64,000 bases of DNA from Rhodospirillaceae bacterium LM-1 (GCA_902725215.1 CACUVI010000002.1:79676-143675), one strand, 5' to 3'; shown: positions 53,281 through 62,523, counted from the stretch's first letter. Notes: generated by a model not told the origin, from the sequence alone. Program-made: numbers and translations.

Positions 53281-54014
53281 GACAGTCCCGCAAACAGCAC
53301 GGCGATCTCGACAACCTGGATCACGGCGCCCAGCACGTCGCCCGTATAGCCGCCGATCTGGCGCTTGGCCCAAAGCAGCATCAATCCACCGGCCAAGGCC
53401 GCATAGGCCACGGCCGCCAGGGCGGAACCGCCCAAGGCGATGAAGGCCACAAGGATGCCGGTGCTTAGAACCCAAAGGCCGACCGCGCCGTCGGGCGTGC
53501 CCGAAGTCGCCCCCAGGCCTTCGGGCTTGGCCGGGGTCGATGCCGACATGACCAAGGGGGCCGAGGCCCTGGAAACCGCTCCGGCGGCGATCAGCATCCA
53601 GCAGCCCTGGGCGGCGGGCACGGCGGCCAGCAGACTCGCGCGCAGACCGACGGAAAAAATCAGAGCCAAGCCGCCGAAAGCGCCCAGGCGACTGTCCTTC
53701 ATGATCGCCAGTTTCTTGTCCCTGTCGCCCATGGCGCCGAAGGCGTCGGCGCAATCGGCCAGTCCATCTTCGTGCAATCCGCCGGTCAGCAGGATCATCG
53801 CCAGAACCGCGCACAATCCGGCAGCCAAGGGCGGCAGTTCCATCTGCTCGGCCAGCAGCAAAGCCAAGCCCCCGACCAAGCCGATCAAGGCGCCCGCCAG
53901 GGGAAATGCGCGCATGGCTTGGGCCAGCGGAACGGTTTCCCCGCTCATGGGGCCAAGCGGCAACCGGGTCAGGAACAAGACCGCAAGGCGAATGTCGCGC
54001 AAAATGTCGTTCAA
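53277..54014 (-). CDS. cobS: Adenosylcobinamide-GDP ribazoletransferase (cobalamin synthase)
   Basis: A 245-aa integral membrane enzyme (CobS/CobV) that joins adenosylcobinamide-GDP to alpha-ribazole as the last major B12 step. The motif GGLHEDGLADCADAFG is diagnostic. Six or more membrane helices are visible. The start is uncertain: TTG 54014 (LNDILRDIRLAVLFLTRLPLG) fits the family, while a TTG at 54080 would add 22 residues. It is divergent from cobT. Confidence 0.92.
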   Translation of the reverse strand: MNDILRDIRLAVLFLTRLPLGPMSGETVPLAQAMRAFPLAGALIGLVGGLALLLAEQMELPPLAAGLCAVLAMILLTGGLHEDGLADCADAFGAMGDRDKKLAIMKDSRLGAFGGLALIFSVGLRASLLAAVPAAQGCWMLIAAGAVSRASAPLVMSASTPAKPEGLGATSGTPDGAVGLWVLSTGILVAFIALGGSALAAVAYAALAGGLMLLWAKRQIGGYTGDVLGAVIQVVEIAVLFAGLS

Positions 54015-54103
54015 GATAAAAACCTGATCTTGGTCATGGACAGGACGGGCAAGGTTATAGGAGAGTTTGCCCCCCGCCAACCGTTCATCAAGAAGGGTCT
54101 TTC

Positions 54104-55141
54104 ATGTCCGCCCGCATCCCCGCCTCGACGCCAGACATCCTTGAAATGCTTGGCGAATTGCCTGGGCCTGGGCTTGATGCGCTTGCAAAGGCCCAGGAGA
54201 GGGAACCGCAACTGACCAAGCCGCCCGGAGCGTTGGGCCGGCTTGAGGAAATTTCCGCCTGGATGAGCGCTTGGCAAGATTGCCATCCGCCCCGCCTTGA
54301 TACGCCGCGTTGCATTGTCTTTGCAGGCAATCACGGGGTTGCCGCTAGGGGCGTCTCGGCCTTTCCGCCCGAAGTCACGGCCCAGATGGTGGCCAATTTT
54401 CAGCAGGGCGGGGCTGCGATCAATCAATTGTGCTGGGCTTTCGGCGCCGAATTGATGGTGACCGCTTTGGATCTTGACCGCCCGACGGCGGATTTTACAA
54501 AAGACGCCGCGATGAGCGAGCGTGACTTCATCGACGCTTTCTGCAAAGGGATGGCGTCGGTCAAGCCGGGCACCGATTTGTTGGCCATCGGCGAAATGGG
54601 CATCGCCAATACATCGGCGGCTGCGGCGGTGGCGCATGCCTTGTTCGGGGGAGAAGCCCAGGACTGGACGGGGCCGGGCACCGGCGTTCAGGGCCAGGCA
54701 CTTACCCATAAGGCCCAAGTGATTGAAGGCGCGGTGGCCTTGCACAAGCCGGGAATTCTCAACCCCATCGACGCCTTGCGCCGCTTGGGCGGGCGCGAAC
54801 TGGCGGCCATGGCGGGGGCCGTTCTGGCGGCGCGCTTCATGCGCGTGCCGGTTTTGCTGGACGGCTATGTCTGCACGGCGGCGGCGGCCCCTTTGCATCT
54901 TGTGCATCCGATGGCGCTTGATCACTGCCTGGTGGCGCACGCCTCGGCGGAACCGGCGCATCGAGCGCTTTGCTCAAAACTGGGCAAAGCGCCCTTGCTT
55001 GACCTGGGTCTGCGCTTGGGCGAGGCGTCGGGGGCGGCGCTGGCCATTGGCATCGTCAAGGGGGCGGTGGCCTGCCATACCGGCATGGCCACCTTCGCCG
55101 AGGCGATGGTCAGCGGGAAAGGCCAGTCAGAAACTACATAG
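54104..55141 (+). CDS. cobT: Nicotinate-nucleotide-DMB phosphoribosyltransferase
   Basis: A 345-aa enzyme (CobT/CobU) that makes alpha-ribazole-5'-phosphate from the lower base and nicotinate mononucleotide. Recognised by the PPGALGRLEEI segment, FAGNHGVAARGVSAFPPEVTAQMV, and the GEMGIANTSAAAAV block with catalytic-region glutamate near the C-terminus. An AAGGG site precedes the ATG. It runs away from the cobS-cobQ operon. Confidence 0.94.
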   Translation: MSARIPASTPDILEMLGELPGPGLDALAKAQEREPQLTKPPGALGRLEEISAWMSAWQDCHPPRLDTPRCIVFAGNHGVAARGVSAFPPEVTAQMVANFQQGGAAINQLCWAFGAELMVTALDLDRPTADFTKDAAMSERDFIDAFCKGMASVKPGTDLLAIGEMGIANTSAAAAVAHALFGGEAQDWTGPGTGVQGQALTHKAQVIEGAVALHKPGILNPIDALRRLGGRELAAMAGAVLAARFMRVPVLLDGYVCTAAAAPLHLVHPMALDHCLVAHASAEPAHRALCSKLGKAPLLDLGLRLGEASGAALAIGIVKGAVACHTGMATFAEAMVSGKGQSETT

Positions 55142-55271
55142 AAATAGTGGTCGCTCGCTCAAATAAGGAAAATTCTTGCGCCCTCGAATAGATGGTCCCA
55201 AGCCGCCATATGCTGTAGCATCAAGGCAATAATTCAGGCATGCATCTGGATTCCATTCCTGGGAGAGCATA

Positions 55272-57476
55272 TTGGGCAGTTTCGTCTGGTCGAGCGATTT
55301 GCTTGTCGGGCATGAGAGAATCGACCTGGATCATCGGCATCTGGTCGATTTGTCCGGCGAGGTCGAGGACCTGATCGCAGCAGGCGGCGACATTGAAACG
55401 CTTCGCCGCAAGCTGTCGGAATTTTATACACGGCTTGCCTCGCACTGTTCCTTTGAAGAGGAATTGATGCGAGCGCTTCCACATGAACCCTATGGCTCTC
55501 GCGTCAGCGACCACATCGCCCGTCACGCGCACATGCTCGATGCCGCCCGGGAATTGCTGGATAAGGCGAATCGCGACTTGGCGGGCCAGACGCCTCAGAT
55601 GGAAACTGACGGCAAACAAGTCATCGCCTTGATGAAAACGCTGATCCAGGAGGATCGCGAACTGATCGGCAATTTGGCGGGCAAGAATCGCCAGGCCAGA
55701 GCAGGCTTGCTCGCCACCGAGAAAATGGCGCGCCCGGTGACGGTCGGCATGTATCTTACATTCATTCTGGTCTCGGTTCTGCTGCTGCTGCTGGCCATGC
55801 TGGGCCTTACCTATTATGAAACCACCGAGCGGGTGGAAGGCGAGACCAGGAATGCCGCCCGCGCCGTTCTGGGCAGCATCGCCAATGAAGTGGCGGGAAC
55901 GTTGAACGACAATCGCGACGCCATGGAGCGTATCGCCAACCGGCCTCTGGTCCGCACGCCAACGCAGGAGAAATGCGACGGCATCTTGTGGGAATTCAAG
56001 GAAATCTTTCCGCGTTTCGCCAATGCCACGACCATCGAGTTGGATGGAACGGCGCTTTGCTCCGCCGTGCCGCAGCCGGGCGGCAAGCCGGTCAATGTAG
56101 CCAAGGCCGAATGGTTCCAGCGCGCCCAGGCGGAAAAGACCTTTGTGGTCGGCAAACCCTTTCTTGGCCCCATTACCGGGCGCTGGGTCTCGGTGTTGAT
56201 TCTTCCGGTTTACGACGATCAAGGCGTTCATTTGCGCTATTTGGGTTTCCCTCTCGATCTTACCGCCCTGGTTCCAAGACTTGGCGACTTGCCCTTGCAT
56301 GAAGACAGCGTGGCGGGCATTGCGACCCCGGATGGAACGATCGTCTGGCGAAGCAAGGACGCCGACAATTGGGTGGGCAAAAGCCTGAAGGACAGAACGG
56401 CATTCGCGAACTTCGTCGAGATGGGAATTGGCGAGACGACGACAAGCGGCATCGATGATGTCGAGCGGACCTATTTCTTCGAACGGATCGAGGCAAGCGG
56501 ATGGATCGCCTGGATCGGCGTTCCCACCGATACGCCTCGCGCCATTCTGACAAAGGTGCTTCCTTCGGTCGCCCTGCTTGGCCTTTTTGGCATGGGCTTG
56601 GTGGCGGTCATTTCGTTTTTGCTGACAAGGCGGATCGTTGGGCCGATGCGTGAACTTGCCGAAACGGCCCGCGCCATTAAGAAAGGCAAGCTGGACGCCC
56701 GCGCTTGTCTCGACGGTCCTCGCGAGGTGGTCGAAGTGGCCCGCGAAATCAACGCCATGATCGACCTGCGCGAAAGACAGACCGACGAGTTGATGCGATC
56801 AAACGTGGAATTGGAGCGCTTCGCCTATGTCGCATCGCACGACCTGCAAGAGCCGGTGCGAACTGTCGTGGCCTATTCCCAGCTTCTCGAACGCAAATAT
56901 GCGGATCGTCTGGACGACGATGGGAGGGAATATCTTGGCTTCATCGTCGGCGGCGCCAAACGGATGGGGGAATTGGTCAGGGACCTGTTGAGCTATTCCA
57001 GAATCTCAGGGGCTGGCCGCAAGTTCGCCGCCGTCGATCTTGCCGCCTTGGCCAAGGACGCCGTGGAAAGCCTGCGGGACATGACGGCGCAAAGCGGAGC
57101 TTTGATCGAGGTGGACGGCGCTTGCCTGCCTACCGTGCTGGGCGACGCGATGCAGTTGACGGAATTGCTGCAAAATCTTGTGGTCAACGCCATCCGCTTT
57201 GGCAAGCCAAACATCCCGCCCAAAATTCGCATAACCGCTACGGCGAACGAAAGCCATGCCACCATTTGCGTCTCGGACAACGGGATCGGAATCGAAAGAC
57301 AGTATTGGGATCACATCTTCCTTGTCTTCAAGCGCTTGCATGGCGCTTCCTATCCGGGAACCGGGATCGGGCTGGCCATCTGCAAACGGATCGTCGAGGG
57401 GCATGGCGGGCGGATTTGGGTGGTGTCGAAGCCGGGGGAAGGCAGCTCGTTCTTCTTCACCCTGCCTTTGGCCTAA
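55272..57476 (+). CDS. Hemerythrin-dCACHE-HAMP sensor histidine kinase
   Basis: A 734-aa sensor kinase. A cytoplasmic bacteriohemerythrin domain comes first (about 1-135), then TM1 (about 157-177), a periplasmic dCACHE sensor (about 180-420), TM2 (about 427-449), HAMP, HisKA with the phospho-His in ASHDLQEPVRTV, and an HATPase domain (NLVVNAIRFGKP, SDNGIGIE, GTGIGLAICKRIV). Hemerythrin ligands H21, H58, E62, H81, H85 and D128 are present, but the expected His before D128 is Thr123. The TTG start at 55272 follows GGGAGAG. No response regulator is adjacent, so the partner is elsewhere. Confidence 0.9.
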   Translation: MGSFVWSSDLLVGHERIDLDHRHLVDLSGEVEDLIAAGGDIETLRRKLSEFYTRLASHCSFEEELMRALPHEPYGSRVSDHIARHAHMLDAARELLDKANRDLAGQTPQMETDGKQVIALMKTLIQEDRELIGNLAGKNRQARAGLLATEKMARPVTVGMYLTFILVSVLLLLLAMLGLTYYETTERVEGETRNAARAVLGSIANEVAGTLNDNRDAMERIANRPLVRTPTQEKCDGILWEFKEIFPRFANATTIELDGTALCSAVPQPGGKPVNVAKAEWFQRAQAEKTFVVGKPFLGPITGRWVSVLILPVYDDQGVHLRYLGFPLDLTALVPRLGDLPLHEDSVAGIATPDGTIVWRSKDADNWVGKSLKDRTAFANFVEMGIGETTTSGIDDVERTYFFERIEASGWIAWIGVPTDTPRAILTKVLPSVALLGLFGMGLVAVISFLLTRRIVGPMRELAETARAIKKGKLDARACLDGPREVVEVAREINAMIDLRERQTDELMRSNVELERFAYVASHDLQEPVRTVVAYSQLLERKYADRLDDDGREYLGFIVGGAKRMGELVRDLLSYSRISGAGRKFAAVDLAALAKDAVESLRDMTAQSGALIEVDGACLPTVLGDAMQLTELLQNLVVNAIRFGKPNIPPKIRITATANESHATICVSDNGIGIERQYWDHIFLVFKRLHGASYPGTGIGLAICKRIVEGHGGRIWVVSKPGEGSSFFFTLPLA

Positions 57477-57487
57477 AACCCCTCAGG

Positions 57488-58288
57488 CTATTCCCCCACA
57501 TTCAGCAGCAGCCCCTTCTTGCGCGCCACCTGAAAGACGAACAGGAACAGGCTGGCGGCTGCGATGGCGTAAAGTGCGTTCAGGCACAGGGCGGACAAAA
57601 AATGGCCCTGGTCGAAGCGCCCCTCCAGCATCGCGATGCGCAAACCTTCGAAGACATGGGTCGAGGGAAGCGCCCAGGACACGGGCTGAAGCCAGGCGGG
57701 CAGCACGGAGACCGGATAATAGATGCAGGAAATGGGGGCCAGGGCGAAGATCAGCACCCAGGCCAGGCTTTCCGCCCCCAGCCCGAAGCGCAGCACAAGC
57801 GAAGAGACGGCCAGCCCCATTACGGCGCCGAAGAAAAGTAGATTGGCGTAGAAGGCCAGAAGCGGCCAGCCCAGCTTGAAAATGGAGAAGTCGAACATCG
57901 GAATCGCCAGCAAGGCGGCGGGCAGGATTCCGACCGTGGTGCGCAGCAGGCTCATGATCATCATGGCGGCCACCAATTCGATGGGACGCAGCGGGCTTAC
58001 GAACAACTGCCCCAGATTGCGCGACCACATTTCTTCCAGAAAGGCGAGCGCCACCCCCAGATTGCCGCGAAACAGCACGTCCCACAACAGCACGGCGCCG
58101 ATGAAAACGCCGCTTGCCTGCGCCACCCAATTTGAATTCCCGGCCAGGAATTGGCTGGTCAGTCCCCAGACCAGCATATTGATGGTGGGCCAATAGGCCA
58201 TTTCCAGGATACGCGGCCAAGACCCCCGGAACAGATAGTAATGTCGCAGCACCAGGGCGCCGACGCGCATGCGGGGGGTCGATCTCAT
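57488..58288 (-). CDS. ABC-2 type transporter permease
   Basis: A 266-aa membrane protein with six hydrophobic helices and the ABC-2 permease pattern (FRGSWPRILEMAYWPTINMLVWGLTSQFL near the N-terminus; ISCIYYPVSVLPAWLQPVSWALPSTHVFEGLR near the C-terminus). It overlaps the upstream ATPase gene by 4 nt. Such pairs export polysaccharide, drugs or lipids. The cargo is unknown. It is last in the EAL2-EAL1-ATPase-permease unit. Confidence 0.88.
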   Translation of the reverse strand: MRSTPRMRVGALVLRHYYLFRGSWPRILEMAYWPTINMLVWGLTSQFLAGNSNWVAQASGVFIGAVLLWDVLFRGNLGVALAFLEEMWSRNLGQLFVSPLRPIELVAAMMIMSLLRTTVGILPAALLAIPMFDFSIFKLGWPLLAFYANLLFFGAVMGLAVSSLVLRFGLGAESLAWVLIFALAPISCIYYPVSVLPAWLQPVSWALPSTHVFEGLRIAMLEGRFDQGHFLSALCLNALYAIAAASLFLFVFQVARKKGLLLNVGE

Positions 58289-59031
58289 GCGCTTGTCTCC
58301 GGACTGCGCATGACATGCAGGAACACTTCCTCCAGATTGGAGCGCCCGAAACGCTCGACCAGTTCTTGCGGCGTTCCTTGTTCCACCACGCGGCCTTGCT
58401 TCATGATCAGGGCCGAATCGGCCAGCCGCTCCACCTCGGCCATGTTGTGCGAAGCGATCAGCAGGGCGGCCCCGCTTTTCGCCCGCCAGTCTTCCAGCCT
58501 TGTGCGCACCCAATCGGCGGTGTCGGGATCGAGCGAGGCCGTCGGTTCGTCCAAGAGCAGCAGTTCGGGATCGTTGAGAAGCGCCTTGGCCAGCGCCACG
58601 CGCGTCCGCTGGCCCGACGACAAGCGGCCCGTCGGCTTGTCCAGATGTTCGGCGACGCCGAAATCCTCGGCCAACTGCTCGACCCGCTGGCGGGGATGAT
58701 GAAGACCGAACAGCATGGCGTAGACGGACAGGTTCTCGCGCACAGTCAGGCGATGGGGAAGGTCCACATAGGGCGAGGAGAAATTAATGCGGTCCAGCAC
58801 CCGAAAGCGATGGGCCACCATGTCTTCGCCCAGCACGCTGATCGTGCCATCGTCGGGCACCAACAGCCCCAGAAGCATGGACAGGGTGGTCGTTTTGCCA
58901 GCCCCGTTGCCGCCCAGCAGGGCCACGCAGCCGCCCCTGGGCACAGTGAAGGAAATATGGTCCACGGCATGGGTGGCGCCGAAACTTTTGGCTAGGTTCT
59001 CGACGCGAACCGCAGAAGTGGGAACAGACAT
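58285..59031 (-). CDS. ABC transporter ATP-binding protein
   Basis: A 248-aa ATPase with Walker A GGNGAGKTT, the signature LSSGQRTRVALAKALL and Walker B LLLLDEPTASLDP. The start at 59031 gives the MSVPTSAVRVENLAKSFG N-terminus. It lies 4 nt after the stop of the first EAL protein gene and is coupled to the permease gene. It is of the drug/polysaccharide export (CcmA) type. Confidence 0.92.
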   Translation of the reverse strand: MSVPTSAVRVENLAKSFGATHAVDHISFTVPRGGCVALLGGNGAGKTTTLSMLLGLLVPDDGTISVLGEDMVAHRFRVLDRINFSSPYVDLPHRLTVRENLSVYAMLFGLHHPRQRVEQLAEDFGVAEHLDKPTGRLSSGQRTRVALAKALLNDPELLLLDEPTASLDPDTADWVRTRLEDWRAKSGAALLIASHNMAEVERLADSALIMKQGRVVEQGTPQELVERFGRSNLEEVFLHVMRSPETSA

Positions 59032-59035
59032 GAAC

Positions 59036-60313
59036 CTAGCGCCGCCCCAGCCGCTTGGCTCGCAATCCCTGCTGTGTGATGTCGTACAGGCGCTGATCGA
59101 CATAGCGGCCCTGGAAAAGAGTCAGGCCAAGCGACTGGCCAATCTGGATGGCTTCGACCGTGTCGCAGCGGCACATGATGATGCGCCCTGGGCTGCGTTC
59201 GATGATCAGTTGGGCCAGCCTCTCGCGTTCGGCCTCGTTCTCGACGATCTCGGGCAGGTCGGGCGACCAGACCAGCTTAATCAGGTCGGCGCCCAGTTTG
59301 GCGCGGTCAATGAAGCGCATGGCCTGGTGCGTCAAGCCGTCGATGCAGATGCGATAGCCGCGCTCATGCACGAAGTCGCGGGCGAACATGAAGGCGCTGA
59401 GGTCGTAGAAAATGTCGGTCTTTTGCAGTTCGATAACGATGGTGCCGCGCGACGCCGAGCGCACATTGTCGTCGAATTTCAGGAACTCCTGCGACATAAG
59501 CGTCGAAACGTTCAGATTGACCGAAAAATCCTGGGTCAGAGAGCGGTCGTCGTTCTTGGATAAAAGCGACAGGACGCGCCGATCCAGCGTTTCGGTCAGA
59601 TGCTGGAACAGCCAGGGACTTGACGTGAAGTTGGCGTTGGGGATCAAGGTTTGGCGCAAGTCGGCGATCGAGACGAACAACTCGGTCGATACATGTTGGG
59701 GGGCCGCCTTGCCCACGATGGCGCAAACAGACTGGCGGCGCACGAGATTGGACAGGTCGGCCTGCGAGAGCGCATCTTCGATCTTGCCCAGAAGTTCGGG
59801 CGTCAGCGGAATGCCGCCTTGACGCGCCTGGGGCGCTGCGAATTGCTGATTGGCGGCCTCGCTGACCTTGCGCTTCTTTTCCTCTTCTTCGGCCATGATC
59901 TGGGCTTCGGCCAAAAGCTGTTCGTAGTCGCGCGCGATTTCGTACCTGGCGCAGAATTGTTCGCGCACGCCGGGTATGTCGTCGAGCAACAACGAATCGT
60001 CCGAGAACATGAAGCGCAGGCGGGCGATCACCGCCTGAACGTCGTCGTCGGCCTCTGTCTTGAAAACGAAGATTAAATCGCCGTTGCCCAGCGAGAACAA
60101 CTGGCCGTCGCCGCGCTTGACCATGACGTCAAAGCTGGAGGCGGCGGCGCGGATATGTTGCGTGCGCCGGTTCTGCGCTTCCAATTTGGACAGATAGATG
60201 CGGATGGCGCGTCGGCCCTTCTTGAAGTTCTCAAGCCGGAACAGATAATCGACCAGCAGGCTTTCCTGGCTGGCTTGGGCGCGTTTGGCGGAATCGAGAA
60301 TGGGCAGCGCCAT
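59036..60313 (-). CDS. Degenerate EAL-domain protein, paralogue 1
   Basis: A 425-aa soluble protein. A non-catalytic N-terminal region (about 1-140) and an acidic coiled coil (EAQIMAEEEEKKRK) precede an EAL-like fold (about 170-415). Compared with active c-di-GMP phosphodiesterases, the EAL motif region reads ELF (about 211-213). E295 and K346 are kept, but the DDFG motif is DGLT (325-328), EGVE is replaced by RCDT, and the final QG (401-402) is present. It is probably not an active phosphodiesterase. It may bind c-di-GMP or a partner. It is 3 nt after paralogue 2. Confidence 0.85.
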   Translation of the reverse strand: MALPILDSAKRAQASQESLLVDYLFRLENFKKGRRAIRIYLSKLEAQNRRTQHIRAAASSFDVMVKRGDGQLFSLGNGDLIFVFKTEADDDVQAVIARLRFMFSDDSLLLDDIPGVREQFCARYEIARDYEQLLAEAQIMAEEEEKKRKVSEAANQQFAAPQARQGGIPLTPELLGKIEDALSQADLSNLVRRQSVCAIVGKAAPQHVSTELFVSIADLRQTLIPNANFTSSPWLFQHLTETLDRRVLSLLSKNDDRSLTQDFSVNLNVSTLMSQEFLKFDDNVRSASRGTIVIELQKTDIFYDLSAFMFARDFVHERGYRICIDGLTHQAMRFIDRAKLGADLIKLVWSPDLPEIVENEAERERLAQLIIERSPGRIIMCRCDTVEAIQIGQSLGLTLFQGRYVDQRLYDITQQGLRAKRLGRR

Positions 60314-60316
60314 CGC

Positions 60317-61651
60317 CTATTTCCTTATCGAACGGATGTCGGGCTGATGATCGACCATCAGCGGATTCGGACATTCCGACCGGATGCGCCCGGAAACGAC
60401 GCCTCGGCGTTGCGTGCATTGGGCCAGCGAGCAGCCGCCGCTTTTCTCGCATTTCTCCATCGTGACGGCGGCCATCATGGAATCGAGGAAACGCCCCTGG
60501 AACATGGTGATGTTTTGTCCCATGCCCCAGAGAATGGATTTTTCATTGTCGCAGCGCGCCAGCACGACGCGCCCCAGCCCCATGGCTTCCAGCCAGTTCC
60601 GGCTGCTTTTCGCGGACAAGTTCTCGATCAGGGCAGGCAGTTCCGGGGTCCAAACCATTTTGATCAGGTCGGCGCCAAACTGGGTGGGATCGATCACGCC
60701 CAGGCTTAAATGCGACAGTCCGTCGATCAGAATGCGGTGGTTTTTGGCGTGCAGCATGTCGCGCGCCCTGAAATAGGCCGAGAAATCGTTGAAAACATCG
60801 ACCGGCATCACTTCGACGACAACGCCGATGCGCCCCTGGCACCAATCCATGAATGCGGCGAAGGCGGGCGTCGATAGGCTGGTCAGATTGAGATTGAGGC
60901 TAAGCGTCTTGGGCACGCAGGCCTGGGGCAGGCGTTTGACAGAATCCATGACGCGAAGATCGAGCATCTGACACAGATGGTCGAACAACCAACGGCTGCC
61001 GGCAAAGCGGGTATCGGTGGAGACGGCGCGCTCAAGGTCATTCATTGAGACGAAGAATTCCTGGAACGCCAAGGTGCCGCGCCCCCTTTCGGTGAAACCG
61101 ATCACCGACTGGCGGCGCAGGAAGGGGCTGATGTCGATCGTCGAGACCGCCTTCAAGGCGGTGGACAGCGTGCGCGGGGTCAGGAGTTCGGCGGATGGCG
61201 GCTTGACGCGCGCCTTGTTCTCCTCGGCCCAGACCACGAGCTGGCGGCAAAGCTCGAAAAATTCCGGATAGCCATAGGTTAGCTCATACCACTGGTAGAA
61301 TTTGCTTTCTCCGCCATATTCATAAAAGGTCAGAGGATCGTTTTTGAACAACGATTTCAGCTTGTCGATGACTTCTTCGATGTCCGCTTGGCGCATGTCC
61401 TTGCCCAGGACGACGATATCCTGGTTCGAAAGGACAAAAATCTGCGAGCGGAAGCTGCTGACCAGATGGTCGAACATGCGCAGCGCAATGCGTATTTTGG
61501 GTTCGCTGCGGTTGGCGGGCAGCAGGCGCGACAGGTAGACCTGCACGGCCAACCAGTCAGCCGGGTCGCGCCCCAGCCGCTCCACGGTGTCGTGAAGCAG
61601 TTTTTCCTGGGTAACGTATTCCCTGCCTGCTCTTGCGGCTTCCAGCGCCAT
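60317..61651 (-). CDS. Degenerate EAL-domain protein, paralogue 2
   Basis: A 444-aa relative of the preceding gene with the same layout. The N-terminal region (about 1-170) includes KIRIALRMFDHLVSSF. The EAL-like domain shares the same substitutions (LIDGLSH for DDFG and LARCDNEKS for EGVE) and keeps DLIKMVW and MFQGRFLD. A C-terminal extension is Cys-rich (MEKCEKSGGCSLAQC...), perhaps a metal site. The pair probably arose by tandem duplication and acts together, as a heterodimer or partner-switch. First gene of the four-gene operon. Confidence 0.85.
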   Translation of the reverse strand: MALEAARAGREYVTQEKLLHDTVERLGRDPADWLAVQVYLSRLLPANRSEPKIRIALRMFDHLVSSFRSQIFVLSNQDIVVLGKDMRQADIEEVIDKLKSLFKNDPLTFYEYGGESKFYQWYELTYGYPEFFELCRQLVVWAEENKARVKPPSAELLTPRTLSTALKAVSTIDISPFLRRQSVIGFTERGRGTLAFQEFFVSMNDLERAVSTDTRFAGSRWLFDHLCQMLDLRVMDSVKRLPQACVPKTLSLNLNLTSLSTPAFAAFMDWCQGRIGVVVEVMPVDVFNDFSAYFRARDMLHAKNHRILIDGLSHLSLGVIDPTQFGADLIKMVWTPELPALIENLSAKSSRNWLEAMGLGRVVLARCDNEKSILWGMGQNITMFQGRFLDSMMAAVTMEKCEKSGGCSLAQCTQRRGVVSGRIRSECPNPLMVDHQPDIRSIRK

Positions 61652-61772
61652 CGCGATCTATAGTCTCCCTAACCTATCAATCCTGTCCAACAAGCGATAA
61701 GATATGGTTAAATATGGTGACGTTCTCCATTCGTTAACACAAAACATCCGTATCTTCCAGGAACCAGAGGCG

Positions 61773-62510
61773 ATGCCTCACAGCAAACGATATGCACCCA
61801 GCCCAGGGACCCGTCTTTACGCGGTCGGGGATATTCATGGGCGGCCCGATCTTTTGGAAAAAATGCTGGCTAAGATTGCCAAGGACGCCAAAAAGAGCCG
61901 GGCGGCCAAGACCAAGGTGGTCACCCTGGGCGATTATGTCGATCGCGGGCCGGATTCCAGGGGGGTTGTTCAGCGCCTGATGAAGCCTCCGCCGGAGGGA
62001 ATCGACGAGTTGATCAGCCTGAAGGGCAATCACGAAGACATGCTGCTGCGTTTTCTGGACCACCCGCTGCATGGCGGTTTCGAGTGGATTTTGCTCAATG
62101 GCGGCGCTCCGACCCTGGCAAGTTGGGGGGTCGATCTGCCCGCCATCTTGGACTCCAGGGAAATCAAAGGGTTGCACAAGGATTTTCTCGAGCGCCTGAC
62201 GCCCGAGGAGCGGATGTTCATGGCCAATATGCCGCTTAAGCATGTCGATGGCACGATTTTGTGCGTCCATGCGGGCATCCGGCCGGGAATCGCCCTGTCG
62301 CATCAGGTTCCCGACGATCTGTTATGGATCAGGGACGCCTTCCTGGACAGCGCGGCGGCGCATGGCAAGCTGGTGGTTCACGGCCATACTGTCACCTTCG
62401 AGCCAGAGCTTTGCCAGAACCGTGCGGGGATCGATACCGGGGCCTGGCGCACCGGCACCTTGACGGCCCTGGGGCTGGAAGGCGATAAACGCTGGATTCT
62501 TCACACCTGA
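61773..62510 (+). CDS. PPP-family serine/threonine (lambda-type) phosphatase
   Basis: A 245-aa metallophosphatase with the three PPP motifs: [22 protein letters not shown] and GNHEDMLL. Later histidines in [10 protein letters not shown] and VVHGHTVTF complete the bimetal site. It is like bacterial PrpA/PrpE-type phosphatases. ATG 61773 was chosen. ATG 61704 is in frame with no better site. It is divergent from the EAL operon and 1-13 nt before the next gene. Confidence 0.88.
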   Translation: MPHSKRYAPSPGTRLYAVGDIHGRPDLLEKMLAKIAKDAKKSRAAKTKVVTLGDYVDRGPDSRGVVQRLMKPPPEGIDELISLKGNHEDMLLRFLDHPLHGGFEWILLNGGAPTLASWGVDLPAILDSREIKGLHKDFLERLTPEERMFMANMPLKHVDGTILCVHAGIRPGIALSHQVPDDLLWIRDAFLDSAAAHGKLVVHGHTVTFEPELCQNRAGIDTGAWRTGTLTALGLEGDKRWILHT

Positions 62511-62523
62511 CATGGATGGACGC

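Noticed and set aside
52705..53814. Long form of the cobC frame (369 aa)
   Set aside because: The first 178 residues are an out-of-frame shadow of cobS. The phosphatase begins at 53280 with RHA near its start.
54015..54103. Cobalamin riboswitch between cobS and cobT
   Set aside because: The gap is under 90 nt and lacks a B12-box-like sequence.
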